A stretch of DNA of 64,000 nt from Brachycybe producta (Eukaryota; Arthropoda; Diplopoda; Playtdesmida; Andrognathidae): the NCBI GenBank assembly GCA_036925085.1, contig JAUPFP010000154.1, positions 1 to 64,000 on the forward strand, written 5' to 3'. Of this stretch, positions 29,982 to 41,052 are shown one piece after another. Each line of letters begins with the position of its first letter. Position 1 is the first letter of the stretch. The notes under the pieces were generated by a model. It saw only the letters and a program-made list of their open reading frames with translations. It was not told the DNA's origin and searched no databases. A program made the position numbers and the translations under genes.

Positions 29982-30912
29982 AAAACTATGCAGCAAAACC
30001 CTAATTTGTCAATTTATCAGACAATTTTTTATGATTTTAGAAGAAGAAAACCATTCAATAATCATCACTAAATGACAATTGTTTGTATAAAATGCACAAA
30101 ACGCATAATGATTAATGACTGTTCCAACACCTTTTGAGTACATTACGATAAAATATAAGTGCCAAATGTGTAATAATTCATAATCAGTTTAATCCCAAAT
30201 AAAAAATGCATAAAACGCACAAATTGCATAAATAGATTTGCATAAATTCACTTATTTCTTGAAAACACTGTTTTGGTCTTCAAAGGGTTTCTTAAAACGA
30301 ATTGTTTTCATTTTGTATTTTCTAATATTACTTCAAAAGATTCTAATTATTAATTGTTTTACACGTTTAATTAATTGTGCGTTTCTACACTATTTTTTAT
30401 TTGCATAAAACGACTAATTTCCAACCACATTTTTTGGTTCGTTTTCTGTTTGCATAGAACGCCCAATTTTTAAAAACAATTTGCTCATTTCTGAATTTTT
30501 ATTTGCATAAAAGTCCATCCTTCAAATGAGGTTTTTATGTTTCTTTTAGCAGCAATTTGTAAATTGCACATTGCCCTTGACAATATATTTGGCGGGCTCT
30601 TTCTATAAACAAGGTGAAGTTTTAGAACAGGTTTTGATTTTAATTCATCCACGATGTTAACAATTATTATAAATAAAGCAATGTTTATTACACTAACAAT
30701 TTGTGAAACAACCACACATGAGATGCTTCCTTTATCATAATAACCATCATAATAAAATAAAAGAATATCAAATTTAAAGTACTCGATACCGATTAGAATT
30801 AATCAATTAAAAAATTATCCCAACTTCTTACAGTACATATAAAAAAAGATAATTAAAGCATCAATTATAGCATATATTAAAATTATATATGACCACCATT
30901 TTTATTTTCTTC
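29982..30912. other. Convergent intergenic region
   Basis: 3' flanks of the transporter and of the ThDP lyase. Between about 30,080 and 30,510 a short motif near TTTGCATAAAACG recurs roughly eight times at irregular spacing. Polyadenylation-type AATAAA signals occur for both genes. Confidence 0.6.
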
Positions 30913-33900
30913 TTAGACAGAAATACTTCCTTCTCGAAATTTGGTGCTTCCGATCAGAGCGTTGATCATAACGCTGTGACCTTCGCTATTTAATTTCTGA
31001 GCTTCTCTAAACACGTCTCCGATTTTGCTTTCGTCTTCTCTCCGTAGAACAAATCCTTTTCCGTTCAAAGCTTCCACCACTTTCTCGTAATCGGAAAACT
31101 GGAGTTAAAAAGTACGTTAAACTTTAAAATAAAAGTGTAAATGGCGCCTCTTGAAACTCTAGTTTAATCTGTCTTTCAGGTGTGATATTAAGATGAACTT
31201 GAAAGTATGTTAGAAACTAGAAGAGTAACTCAATCACTCAAGGGTATTTTCATGTTGATATCTTTTAAAATAAGCTTTTTTGTTTGAATAGATATCAACA
31301 TGAAAATATTAGTATTTTCATGTTGATATCTTTCAAAATTAAAAGTTGTTTCATTTTCAAACAAAAAAGCTTATTTTAAAAGATATCTACATGAAAATAC
31401 CCTTGAGTAATTCAGTTACTCTTCTAGTTTCTAAAATACTTTCTAGTTCATAAAATCACATGTTCATATAAAACACCTAGTTGTAAAACATCTTAATGCA
31501 CAAACAAATCACAAAAAAGTCGAGTTGAATTCTGACCTGAAGACGACATCCAACGTCACTTTTAAGCCGTGGAATCTGTTCGCGAGCGATTTGCATCCAT
31601 ATCGCATCATTACCAACCAAAGAAATGATTGGTACCTAAAATAATAATAAAAAGTGTTGCACCTTCCTCCCTCTCTCTCTATCTATCTTAACAATTTTCA
31701 CACAATGTTTGTAAATCGAACGTGAAAATACCTTATGACGGTCGTACGTATCATACTCAATGATACTGTAACCGCAAGATCCGTCACCGTAGATGATCCA
31801 AACCTCGGATTCTGGACGGCAAAGTTTAGCTCCAAGAGCAAAACCTCCTCCGACTCCCAAAGTTCCGAAAGCCCCGGGATCCAACCACTGAAGTGGTCCA
31901 CGAGGCCTTTAAAAAAATCCATTGTTATCAGTTTCGTCGTTAGCTGTTTTTGTGCTCGCCCACCTTAAAGTATAAGCGGCCGTCGCAGCAAAGTCGCCAC
32001 CATCAACCACTAGAATACAATCTTCGTTTAAGACTTCGTCCAATTTCGAAAGTACTTTCAGAGGATTCAAATGTTTTTCCGTCTTTTCCTCCGCCAGTTT
32101 CCTTCGAAACATAAAAGTGAATACAAAAACATTCGATGAGCCTACTTAACCTTGTCAAACGTAATAATAAAAGCACAGACGAAACATTCGAACACTATTC
32201 ACTTGTTCACTTCTTCTTTTTCGAGTTCTCTCCCTCGTAGTAAACTGACCCATCCAGTGTTGCAAGCATATCCGATGCTGTCCAGTTTCTTTGTGACTTC
32301 CACAATTAGAGACGCAGCGTCGGATTGAATGGCCAAAGACGGTTTCCAGAACATGTCCGAATTCTAAATGTTTAAAATGAAACAATAAAACCTCCGATCT
32401 GAAGCCACAAATGTTCCGATTTCAATAACTGTTCCGTCGTACTTTATATAATTCGACTTTGTTACGATTAATAGCTAGGATTTTCGAAGATTTACTCAGA
32501 ACTCTTCCGTAACTTAGTCTGAAATCACAAACGGCACCTACGGAAAAAAATTTAAGAAGAAGAAAAATCTTTATGCAATTAACAGAAGCGAACCGGCCAA
32601 AACGACGAGATCGGCCTCTTTGAGTGCATCTCGTCGCCTCTGTTTCACTTGAATGGGACTTTGACTTCCGAGAAGTCCTCGAGACATTCCGCCGAGATAA
32701 CAAGGAATTCCAAGCCTCTGAAATGAGACCAACACTTTCAGAATCCGTTAAAAAATCACCAAAATTAGAACGTTTACTTCTAACGATTTCCGCAGTCTAG
32801 TAACGGGGACCGGTGGCAACGTCGCTTGGCTGCCGAGGATCAAGAGAGGACGTTTGGCTTTACGAAACATCTCGACGCATCTTTCGACTAGAAAAGAAAA
32901 TATATCAAGAAAGTTCGAGAACGACCGCGAAACAGTATACCCTGAGAAGAAGTTGGAAGTTGAATACGAACTGGCAACGGCGAATAGTCGCTGTTACACC
33001 AAGCACGATCGAAAATGTCGTCAACGTAATTCTGTAAATACCTTTTAAAAAAACATTTAAATTTTCTTAGAAAATATTGTTTAAGCCACCTTAAAAGTTC
33101 AACAAAAAACTTAATACGTATGATAATGATATCTACCTGTTAACGATCTTCTGCCCGATCGTTTTAGGCGCTTCTTTCATTCCGATCTCGCTCATGACGG
33201 TGGAATAAGGAAAGAGCACATCGATAGGAAACTCTAAAAAGACCGGACCCGGCGTTCCAGACTGAGCCTCCTTCAAAGCTCGCTTCATCGTAGGTACGAT
33301 CTCTCGTACCGTCTTAACGGAAGCACAGAACTTGCACAATGGTTTGAATAGAACCATTTGATCGATATCTTGAAGTGCACCACGGCCCTATTCAACGATA
33401 CACAAATATTAAACGATTTTTTTTTAAAATCGTCGATTAGCGAACGAAATTGTCTACTTTCAAGATGGTTGCCGCAGCACCGCCAATAATCACAACTGGA
33501 GATTCTGCCATTTGTGCGTTCTTAACGGCCGTGATCGTATTCGTGAGACCGGGACCGGCAGTAACGATCGCCACTCCGACAGTTCCAGACATTCGAGCGA
33601 CGGCATCGGCCGCAAACACGGCGGTCGCCTTAGAAATTGAAAAAAAAAAAACAGTCATCTTTTTTGTTGTTTTAATTTAATTCGTGCGTTGTTTACTTCG
33701 TGTCTGGTGTCGACCACTCTTACTCCTATCTCGTCGAGAGCAACAATAATCGGTGAAATGTGTCCTCCGCACAAGGTGAACACGTGTTTAACTCCATGGG
33801 CCTGAAATAGATCGAAAGTATAACTGAGGATCGAGTACACAAAATACGCGGCAAATAATAAAACAGACTTTGAATCTCATAATTTCACTTGAGAATTCAT

Positions 33901-34894
33901 GAGATTCAGTCTTTATTGTTGAATAATAACAGCGTGAAACCGTCCTAACGGTTCTTTTACTTAGCATACAATAGAAGAACGTAATCGTTATGATAATAAT
34001 AACAACCTTTAAGACACGTGCAACTATTTGACCTCCATGCTTTTCAGACTGTTTGTCCACCTTTTTATTAAACAAGAAAACAACCGATTAGAAAAATGAT
34101 TATACTAGAAAGCATTTTAGAAACTAGAAGGGGCGCTCAATTTTCATGTTGATATCTTTCAAAATAAACTTTTTTTATAGAGACGAACACGTAGGTACAT
34201 ATTGCCTAAGACGGCAATATGTCACGTGTCAGAATTTACAATTTTCGCGCCATTCTCAAAATACGCCACTACAAATGATTACGTCATTCACAAGAACAAC
34301 GAATCAGGCGACTTTCACAAAAATCAAAGCTAATTCTCCAGTTAAGATATTAATCAATCTATCAATCAATCTTAAATTCCGCCCCTTCTCTTTTAATAAA
34401 CTTGCGCATCAATAACGTCATTGGCTGATACCGATATTACGTCATAAATACAATCCAGTACAACAACGCCCCCTTTTTCTCATATTTCACGCACAAATTT
34501 AAAAAAAAAACAGCTGCTCTTATTTGATAAGTGGATGATGACGTCATACGGATCTTTACAGTGAAATGTTACTATAAACAAGCCGTTGAGTAATCGGTTG
34601 ACGTCACTATCGTAGCTTACAAAACGACAAATATATCACCGATTCGATGTCATTGATTGAACGGTTTAGAAACGTGCTTTTATTGTACGTTATTCGATAA
34701 ATAACGTCATCATTGTCAATCGATTACACATGTTTTCTTGTTTTGAATGATTAATGAATGGTTATTTTTCTATTTTGTACCTTTCTGAAATACTTTTTAA
34801 CAAATCCGAGTCGTTTTTCGAAAACGATGAAAACCACAGCAGCCGAAATCGCCACCGAAACGAGAGCAACGGGAAAAGTGTAACTTAGAGCCAT
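30913..34894 (-). CDS. ILVBL: ILVBL/HACL2-type ThDP-dependent 2-hydroxyacyl-CoA lyase, complete 14-exon model
   Basis: Acetolactate-synthase-like enzyme; the mammalian protein acts in the ER on 2-hydroxyacyl-CoAs in fatty-acid alpha-oxidation. Exons (descending): 34894-34781, 34060-34007, 33801-33697, 33628-33458, 33387-33137, 33041-32941, 32887-32778, 32717-32594, 32537-32443, 32363-32203, 32101-31964, 31906-31732, 31635-31537, 31098-30913; phases agree, about 627 residues (human 632). An N-terminal membrane anchor ([17 protein letters not shown]) is followed by the thiamine pyrimidine-binding domain with the conserved catalytic-type Glu in VVDTRHE, a central domain ([40 protein letters not shown]), and the pyrophosphate-binding domain [20 protein letters not shown], then GDG at the start of [15 protein letters not shown] and ND in SLVGNDAIW, the GDG...N metal motif. 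All key residues are present. It is not a biosynthetic acetolactate synthase, given the anchor and the overall match. Family B MITEs occupy introns 1 and 13. Confidence 0.94.
31199..31446. mobile_element. Family B MITE (with internal duplication) in ILVBL intron 13
   Basis: TTAGAAACTAGAAGAGTAAC, TCAATCACTCAAGGGTA ... and the complement, with ATTTTCATGTTGATATCTTT present twice on the left side, as if one copy had inserted into, or partly duplicated in, another. Confidence 0.85.
34108..34172. mobile_element. Half copy of family B in ILVBL intron 1
   Basis: Only the left arm remains: TTTTAGAAACTAGAAGGGGC, GCTCAATTTTCATGTTGATA, TCTTTCAAAATAAACTTTTT. Confidence 0.7.
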
Positions 34895-35849
34895 TTATAC
34901 TGATGAGAAATACATATATTATGAAAAATATCCAATTAAAATTATATTTATATATATTGAAAGTAATCCACTTTAAATAAAAAAAATAAACAAGAGATGC
35001 TTATGAATTGAAATATGTAAATTTATGAGAATTAAAAACAAAGAAGAAACATCTATTTAGTACGAGCGACAACTAAAATGTGATAGGGAATGGACAGTCT
35101 CTGTGACGTCACACTGGCCAACTTGCTTTAGGCACAAATTCACGAAAGAAACTCAGCATTTGAAACTTCAACTTGAACCCTCTATGCAAAAGTTTCAAAA
35201 TACAATATAAAAACCTTTATCAAATGTAAAAACAGGCACTTTTAAGTTGTAACTCTTATCAGAAAGTTCAAACGCGAAGTGTCCCCTTCTTGAATTTGTG
35301 CCTTAATGCCCTCTTTCCTCCTCCTCCTCCTCCTCCCTATTTAAAAACGCTTTTTTTTTTGTATATTAAAGTTGTGTAATAAATAAAAATGAAACAGACT
35401 TTGCTTTGCTGCATTACTCATTATTACACGAAAACAGCTGGAGAGAAATAGAAAAAAAGAAGAGGAAGAAGAAAAAAAAGTTGTCTCGCCTTAGGGCACA
35501 AATGAAAACAAAAAAGAACTTTCGCTCTCTTTAACGCCCTCATTTATTACGTTCATAATGAGAGGAACCAAATTAGAGTCCCACAGAGTTCATTGATCTC
35601 TATTTTATCTTATATAGAACAAAATCAACCTAAAAAAAAACCTACTTGATAAAAATTCACCAAAACGAGTAAAAATGTATCACATTTTAGTAGAAACTAC
35701 ACTCCTCAAATCGATATGAATTTATTTCTCATCGATCTCATCGATAATTTGTTGGAAAATTCAAATATTTGGTTTCTGAACAGCTGATATTATTAGAAGG
35801 GTCATGGAAGAAAATAAGAATTGTTTCTTGTTAATATCTTTAAAAATAA
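34895..35849. other. Intergenic upstream of ILVBL
   Basis: Contains a foldback (35,127-35,305), a CTC repeat near 35,318, and a half family B arm (about 35,792-35,850) directly before the tandem array. No exon found. Confidence 0.55.
35127..35305. mobile_element. Small foldback element
   Basis: Ends TTTAGGCACAAATTCACGAA and TTCTTGAATTTGTGCCTTAA, about 20-bp inverted repeats, with CTTCAACTTGAACCCTCTAT inside as in the repeat at 19,160-19,296. Confidence 0.65.
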
Positions 35850-35910
35850 ACTTTTTAAGAACAAGAATTTTAACAATAAATGTAATTTAACAATTTAAAA
35901 CCAAAGAAAT

Positions 35911-36000
35911 TTAACAGACACTACTGAGACTCGAAACCATGAACACCACTTGAGAAGGCAGTGGTGTTAACCCCACAACCAAACTCACAACTGCCACAGC
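35911..36000 (-). repeat. tRNA-like head, type A, unit 1
   Basis: On the minus strand: GTTTGGTTGTGGGGTTAACA (A-box-like) ... GGTTTCGAGTCTCAGTAG (B-box-like). Resembles the pol III promoter of a tRNA-derived SINE. Confidence 0.55.
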
Positions 36001-36601
36001 ATGTCTAATAAATTATACTTAGGAACCTTCCCAACCTTGAATGTTTCCTAAAACAAAATTAAAAAAAATTCAGCTAAAGTAGATGGAGCCACCGTCTCCA
36101 TTAAAAAAATTTTGCCAAAAAGCCAAAACTTTTTTTTGAAGTATAGGATTTTTAACATAGAACTTTTTTAATTAATGTTTGAGATGTTTGAAGACAGGGG
36201 CACTACAATCGAACTATTACATAAACTCCATATATAAAGTGTTAGATTAGGTTAGGTTAATGGGTTAGTGTTGGGTTAGGCTATGTTAGTGGGGGGAATT
36301 AGAGTTTAAGAGGGAAAATTTAAAATTCGAAAAAATATACACACTTAACTCATGTTTAAGAGAATAACAATAGATGACGCTAGCATCTCCATTAAAAATG
36401 TCTTAAATTTTGGAGGAGAATTACGGTGGGTCGGAGGGAGAGGCTAGTTGTAGCTGTAACTACGCCATTGAGCCATATGTCCAAAAAGCACCTCTAGTGG
36501 CAGTAGGCTAAAAGGTGACCCCTAAGAACGACGAAACTTTAACAAGAATTTTAACAATAAATGTATTTAAGATTATTTTAACAATTTAAAAATATTAAAA
36601 T

Positions 36602-36690
36602 TTAACAGACACCACTGAGACTTGAACTCATCACCACCAGTTCGGAAGGCAAAGATGTTAACCCCACAGCCAAACTGACAACTGCAACAG
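36602..36690 (-). repeat. tRNA-like head, type A, unit 2
   Basis: Minus strand: GTTTGGCTGTGGGGTTAACA ... TGAGTTCAAGTCTCAGTGG. A-box and B-box spacing as in tRNAs. Confidence 0.6.
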
Positions 36691-37143
36691 CAGGTTTAAT
36701 AAATTATACTTAGGAACCTTCCCAACCTTGAATTAGGAAACCTAAACCAAAATTTAAAAAAATTCAGCCAAAGTAGATGGAGCCACCATCTCCATTAAAA
36801 ATTTTTTGCCAAAAAGCCAAAACTTTTTTTAAGGTATAGGATTTTTAACATAGAACTTTTTTAATTAATGTTTCAAATGTTTGAAGACAGGGGCGCTATA
36901 ATCAACTATTACAAAGAGTCCATGTGTAAGGTGTTAGGTTAGGTTAGTGGGTTAGTGTTACAGGCAAGTAAAGACAGTAAGATACAGTCATTTGCCCCAA
37001 CTTTTTTATGAGGCCTGGTAACTTCTAATTGGTTGGTTATGTAGTCTGATGTTACATGCTTCACCCTTTTCAATGTCGAACCACACAAAGAACCAATTAG
37101 AAGTTGCTTTTCCCATAATTTTAGAAATTTAAAAAAAAAAAAA

Positions 37144-37229
37144 TTAACAGGCATCACTGAGGATTGAACCTGAGACCTCAAGCTAAGACAGCAAAGACGT
37201 TAGCACATCAGCTAAATTGACAACTGTGA
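37144..37229 (-). repeat. tRNA-like head, type B, unit 3
   Basis: Minus strand: ATTTAGCTGATGTGCTAACG ... TCAGGTTCAATCCTCAGTG; the B-box GGTTCAATCC fits GGTTCRANYCC fully. Confidence 0.65.
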
Positions 37230-37718
37230 AAACGCATTTAATAAATTATACTTATGAATTGTTTAACAATACATTAAACCAATAAAAAAAATTTAAAAAA
37301 ATCAGCCAAAGTAGATGGAGCCACCATCTCCATTAAAAATTTTTTGCCAAAAAAGCAAAAAACTTTTTTTTGAGGTATAGGATTTTTAACATAGAACTTT
37401 TTAAATTATTGTTTCAAATGTTTGAAGACAGGGGTGCTACAATCAACTATTACATAGAATCCATGTATAAAGTGTTAGGTTAGGTTAGGTTAGTGGGTTA
37501 GTATTGGGCTCGGTTAGGTTAGTGGGTTAGTGTTACAGGCAAGTAAAGACAGTAAGATACAGTCGTTTGCCCCACCCTTTTTATGAGGACTGGCAACTTC
37601 TAATTGGTTGGTTATGTAGTCTGATGTCACATGCTCTGCCCTTTTCAACATCGAACCACACAACTAACCAATTAGAAGTTGCTTTTCCCATAATTTTAGA
37701 AATTTAAAAAAATGAAAA

Positions 37719-37803
37719 TTAACAGACATTACTGAGGATCGAACCTGAGACCTCTAGCTAAGACAGCATGGGTGTTAGCACATCAGCTAAACAGACAACT
37801 GTG
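37719..37803 (-). repeat. tRNA-like head, type B, unit 4
   Basis: Minus strand: GTTTAGCTGATGTGCTAACA ... TCAGGTTCGATCCTCAGTA; the B-box GGTTCGATCC is a perfect match to the pol III consensus. Confidence 0.68.
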
Positions 37804-38411
37804 AAAACACATGTAATAAATTATACTTATGAATTGTTTAACAATACATAAACCATTTAAAAAAATTTAAAAAAATCAGCCAAAGTAGATGGAGCCACCA
37901 TCTCCATTAAAAAAATTTTGCCAAAAAGCCAAAACTTTTTTTTGAGGTATAGGATTTTTAACATAGAACTTTTTTAATTAATGTTTGAAATGTTTGAAGA
38001 CAGGGGCGCTATAATCGAACTATGACATAAACTCCATATATAGTGTTAGATTAGGTTAGGTTAGTGGGATAGTGTTGGGTTAGGCTATGTTAGTGGGGGG
38101 AATTAGAGTTTAAGAGGGAAAATTTAAAATTTGAAGAAATATACACACTTAACTCATGTTTAAGAGAATAACAATAGATGACGCTAGCATCTCCATTAAA
38201 AATGTCTTAAATTTTGGAGGGGAATTATGGTGGGTTGGAGGGAGAGGCTAGTTGTAGCTGTAACTACGCCATTGAGCCATGTGTCCAATAAGCACCTCTA
38301 GTGGCAGTAGGCTAAAAGATGACTCCTAAGAAGTTAGCAGACGAAACTTTAACAAGAATTTTAACAATAAATGTATTTAAGATTATTTTAACAATTTAAA
38401 AATATTAAAAT

Positions 38412-38500
38412 TTAACAGACACCACTGAGACTTGAACTCATGACCACCAGTTCAGAAGGCAGAGATGTTAACTCCACAGCCAAACTGACAACTGCAACAG
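38412..38500 (-). repeat. tRNA-like head, type A, unit 5
   Basis: Minus strand: GTTTGGCTGTGGAGTTAACA ... TGAGTTCAAGTCTCAGTGG. Confidence 0.6.
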
Positions 38501-38953
38501 AGTGTTTAATAAATTATACTTAGGAACCTTCCCAACCTTGAATTAGGAAACCTAAACCAAAATTTAAAAAAATTCAGCCAAAGTAGATGGAGCCACCATT
38601 TCCATTAAAATATTTTTGCCAAAAAGCCAAAACTTTTTTTTGAGGTATAGGATTTTTAACATAGAACTTTTTTAATTAATGTTTCAAATGTTTGAAGACA
38701 GGGGCGCTACAATCAACTATTACATAGAGTCCATGTATTAGGTGTTAGGTTAGGTTAGTGGGTTAATGTTACAGGCAAGTAAAGACAGTAAGATACAGTC
38801 GTTTGCCCACCTTTTTATGAGGCCTGGTAACTTCTAATTGGTTGGTTATGAAGTCTGATGTCACATGCTTCGCCTTTTTCAACGTCGAACCACACAATGA
38901 ACCAATTAGAAGTTGCTTTTCCCATAATTTTAGAAATTAAAAAAAAAAGAAAA

Positions 38954-39040
38954 TTAACAGACATCACTGAGGATTGAACCTGAGACCTCAAGCTAAGACA
39001 GCATGGATGTTAGCACATCAGCTAAACAGCCAACTGTGAA
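38954..39040 (-). repeat. tRNA-like head, type B, unit 6
   Basis: Minus strand: GTTTAGCTGATGTGCTAACA ... TCAGGTTCAATCCTCAGTG. Confidence 0.65.
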
Positions 39041-39358
39041 AACACATTTAATAAATTATACTTATGAATTATTTAACAATACATAAACCAATAAAAAAAA
39101 ATTTAAAAAAATCAGCCAAAGTAGATGGAGCCACCGTCTCCATTAAAAATTTTTTGCCAAAAAGCAAAAACTTTTTTTTGAGGTATAGGATTTTTAACAT
39201 AGAACTTTTTTAATTAATGTCTCAAATGTTTGAAGACAGGGGCGCTATAATCAACTATTACAAAGAGTCCATGTGTAAGGTGTTAGGTTAGGTTAGGTTA
39301 GGTTAGTATGCTAGTGTTGGGTTAGGTTAGGTTAGTGAGTTAGTGTTGGGTTAAGAGG

Positions 39359-39391
<33 letters not shown>

Positions 39392-39757
39392 GGGAGGGGG
39401 GGTTTAGAGTTTAACAGGGAAAATTTAAAATTCGAAAAAATATACACACATAACTCATGTTTAAGAGAATAACAATAGATGGCGCTAGCATCTCCATTAA
39501 AAAACAATTTCTTAAATTTTGGAGGGGAATTTTGGTGGGTCAGAGGGAGAGGCTAGTTTTTGTTGCAACAAGTAGTCACCATGTCCAATAAGCGCCTCTA
39601 GTGGCAATAGGCTAAAAGACGGCCTACTAAGAAGTTAGCAGACGAAACTTTAACATAGAACTCTATGGAAAAATCGCTGCACTGATAAGTTTTTTTGCCG
39701 TTTTCTCATAAATTACTTGCCCAATTTTCGTGAATTTTTGAAAAATAAAGACAAAAG

Positions 39758-40356
39758 TACGTAGTTTTACATCCTTGCATTAATTTTTTTAATATTTCAC
39801 ATTGTTTTGTTGTTTTTGATGTTTTGTTCTGAACGTTGCTGTTAAACCTAAACTTTTAACGTGGAAGCCAATGGAGAATTCGATACGTCGGTAAGTTTTT
39901 TGCTTATTTCTTGTAAATTACTTGCACAATTATAGTGAAATTTTAAAGAAATAAAGATAAATAGGTAGTTTTATAATTAATCATTGTTTAATTAAATGTT
40001 TTTCCTGTTTGTTTGTTTTTCATGTGTTATTCAAAAAAATCGCTTCAACTATTCAGTGTAGGGTTCAGAATGAAACATTGAAAACAAACAAACAAACAAA
40101 CAAACAACGAAGGACATTAAAAAAACCAATGCCTGATTGTGAAACTACGTACTCTTTTTATTACTTTAAAATTTTGCTGTAATTGTGCAAGTAATTTGCA
40201 AGAAAATAAGCAAAGAACTTACAGACATATCGAAATCTCCATTGGCTTCCATGTTAAATGTTTAGGTTTAACAGCAACGTTCAGAACAAAACATCAAAAA
40301 CAACAAAACAATGTGAAATATTAAAAAATACTAATGCAAGAATGTGAAACTACGTA
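39758..40356. mobile_element. Large inverted repeat with about 220-bp arms
   Basis: Left arm 39,758-39,976 and right arm 40,134-40,356 are complements at about 90% (for example CACATTGTTTTGTTGTTTTT, then TTCTGAACGTTGCTGTTAAA, on the left). The left side also contains a second, diverged copy of AGTTTTTTGC...AATTACTTGC just upstream (39,689-39,775), so the arms have internal direct repeats. The spacer of about 155 bp is low complexity. Probably a non-autonomous foldback element; termini not resolved. Confidence 0.75.
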
Positions 40357-41052
40357 TATTTTTATATTTCAACTTTATAAAAAATATTTTAATGTCAAAA
40401 TTCACCATGAAAAAAGACATCAAATTTTATTCAGAATTAAAATTTTTAATTACATTTAATCATACATTTAATTAAATGTTTTTTGTTTTTTTCGTTTTAC
40501 AACTAAAACATAACAAAAAATATATCGTATTGCAATTTGCATTACGGTAATGTTTTCCCAGAATCACAAAGCCCCTTCCTTCCTTCCTTCATCCAGTCTA
40601 TTATCAAATTATATACACTTTGATGGCACAAACCCATTGTTTAAAATGAAATATCTCGAAAACAATAAAAGACATTTATTAACAACATAGCAATATGAAG
40701 TTGTATAAAAAAATCTAATAAATTGGTTGAAAATTAAAAAAGAAACCGGTTTCAATAACTTTTTTTAATTCTTCACAAATTTGTTTCCATTTTTTTTTAT
40801 ACAACTGCAATTTCATATGTATAGAGCCAACAACATTCAACTGATGTGTAGCGTCACGTGTAGCTAAATTGTTTAAAATTTAATATCTCATTAATTACAA
40901 ATGCTACACATTAGGTTGGAGGCGTTGACTCAAACAAAATACTGCAACCGATGTGAAAACGGGTTCGAAATAAATAAAAAGTGTGTTATTTAAAATATGT
41001 ACATTGAGAGTGTTTCGACCCATTTTTCCATTCGATTCATTTCTCAAAACAA
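40357..41052. other. 3' flank of the CLCA gene
   Basis: AT-rich, with partial inverted repeats (TTGTATAAAAAAATCTAATA near 40,697 and a diverged complement near 40,790). No exon found. Confidence 0.5.

Larger units (their letters stand above)
35850..39660. repeat. Tandem array of about six 0.55-0.7 kb composite units
   Basis: Each unit has a tRNA-like head (type A or B), a shared core (AGTAGATGGAGCCACCATCT ... GTATAGGATTTTTAACATAG ... GAAGACAGGGGCGCTA) and then one of two tails. Tail Z (GGCTATGTTAGTGGGGGGAA ... CCTCTAGTGGCAGTAGGC) follows units 1, 4 and 6; tail M, a right-truncated family A MITE (CTTCTAATTGGTTGGTTATG), follows units 2, 3 and 5. Order: A-Z, A-M, B-M, B-Z, A-M, B-Z. Runs of GTTAGGTTAGGTTAG join core and tail. 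A 31-base poly-G lies at 39,360-39,390. No coding capacity. Units are clearly diverged, so the array is not freshly amplified. Confidence 0.9.

Noticed and set aside
32813-33048. Two plus-strand frames
   Set aside because: Antisense shadows of ILVBL exons 6 and 7, whose minus-strand reading matches the family throughout.
30913-34894. Bacterial-type acetolactate synthase acquired by transfer
   Set aside because: It has 13 introns, a membrane anchor and full-length agreement with animal ILVBL, so it is an ordinary host gene.
36230-39350. Telomere-like TTAGG runs taken as an internal telomere
   Set aside because: The runs are short and degenerate (GTTAGTGGGTTAGTGTTGGG) and recur once per array unit, so they belong to the satellite unit.
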